This document shows positions 5,747 through 5,862 of a DNA stretch of 5,862 nucleotides, piece by piece; within the stretch, counting starts at the first letter, position 1, and every line of letters begins with the position of its first letter. Where the stretch lies: positions 1-5,862 of the forward strand of contig JAKEFN010000105.1 in assembly GCA_022616085.1 (NCBI GenBank), written 5' to 3'. The translations under genes and the position numbers were made by a program. The DNA is from a bacterium (GTDB lineage: Bacteria > Patescibacteriota > Minisyncoccia > Phycocordibacterales > JAKEFN01). Under the pieces are notes generated by a model. That model saw only the letters and a list, made by a program, of their open reading frames with translations, had not been told where the DNA came from and made no database searches.

Positions 5747-5862
5747 TTACATAAGCACACTCACTTCCGGAGTTCCTGTCCCGCGCTTCATATCGCACGA
5801 AACCCGGCCCGCGCCATGCACGAAGAGCATAAGCATGCCGCCCATGATCGCAAGATTCTTCA
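5747..5862 (-). CDS. DoxX-family protein, C-terminal end only (partial)
   Basis: The minus strand is open from the window edge to a TAA at 5747-5749 and encodes 37 residues starting KNLAIMGGMLMLFVHGAGR, then a polar tail ending in SVLM. A hydrophobic last helix beginning KNLA(I/L)xGG and ending HGxGRxSxD is typical of the C-terminus of DoxX proteins. This is therefore probably a second DoxX gene immediately upstream of the complete one, in the same frame direction and only 3 nt away. Its N-terminal three helices lie outside the window. The tail has one Cys (C22 of the visible part). Confidence is limited by the short length seen. Confidence 0.7.
   Translation of the reverse strand, partial: KNLAIMGGMLMLFVHGAGRVSCDMKRGTGTPEVSVLM

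Noticed and set aside
1..5862. UGA recoding, CRISPR repeats, insertion sequences or phage genes
   Set aside because: TGA is used as a true stop for the transporter, and no spaced direct repeats, transposase motifs or phage proteins were seen.

Overview
The window is a compact, almost entirely minus-strand block that most resembles a Patescibacteria (Candidate Phyla Radiation, Parcubacteria-like) genome. The main clues are an N-terminal surface-protein module of the 'ISYQGRL...YYFKFSIWDN' type, which I associate with that lineage, a small SurA-like protein without an isomerase domain, short intergenic gaps and few recognisable Shine-Dalgarno sites. The lineage is an inference. The stops seen are TAA, TAG and TGA, and no gene needs UGA recoding, so the code looks standard. 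That argues against Gracilibacteria/Absconditabacteria.

Layout in the direction of transcription (high to low coordinates): the C-terminal end of a DoxX-family membrane protein (5747-5862); a second complete DoxX-family protein 3 nt later (5273-5743); a D-2-hydroxyacid (D-lactate-like) dehydrogenase (4233-5243); an 84-nt AT-rich gap; a membrane-anchored SurA-N-like chaperone with no PPIase domain (3306-4148); a secreted S8 subtilisin-like peptidase with PKD and Ig-like C-terminal domains, 5 nt later (1429-3300); a VIT1/CCC1-family metal transporter 12 nt later (667-1416); a terminator-like hairpin (561-604); tRNA-Val(GAC) with encoded CCA (426-500); a strong terminator (366-403); and the first 107 codons of an exported surface protein that runs off the left edge (1-322).

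Three blocks can be proposed. The first is redox and fermentation: two DoxX-like proteins plus an NAD-dependent D-hydroxyacid dehydrogenase. The second is an envelope/export unit: the SurA-like chaperone tightly followed by a secreted peptidase, with the metal transporter downstream. The third is the tRNA with its own terminator, followed by a surface-protein gene. No gene-free stretch exceeds about 170 nt. I saw no insertion sequence, CRISPR array, rRNA or phage gene. Nothing here is clearly a new system; the best lead is the chaperone-protease pair with its precisely missing isomerase domain.
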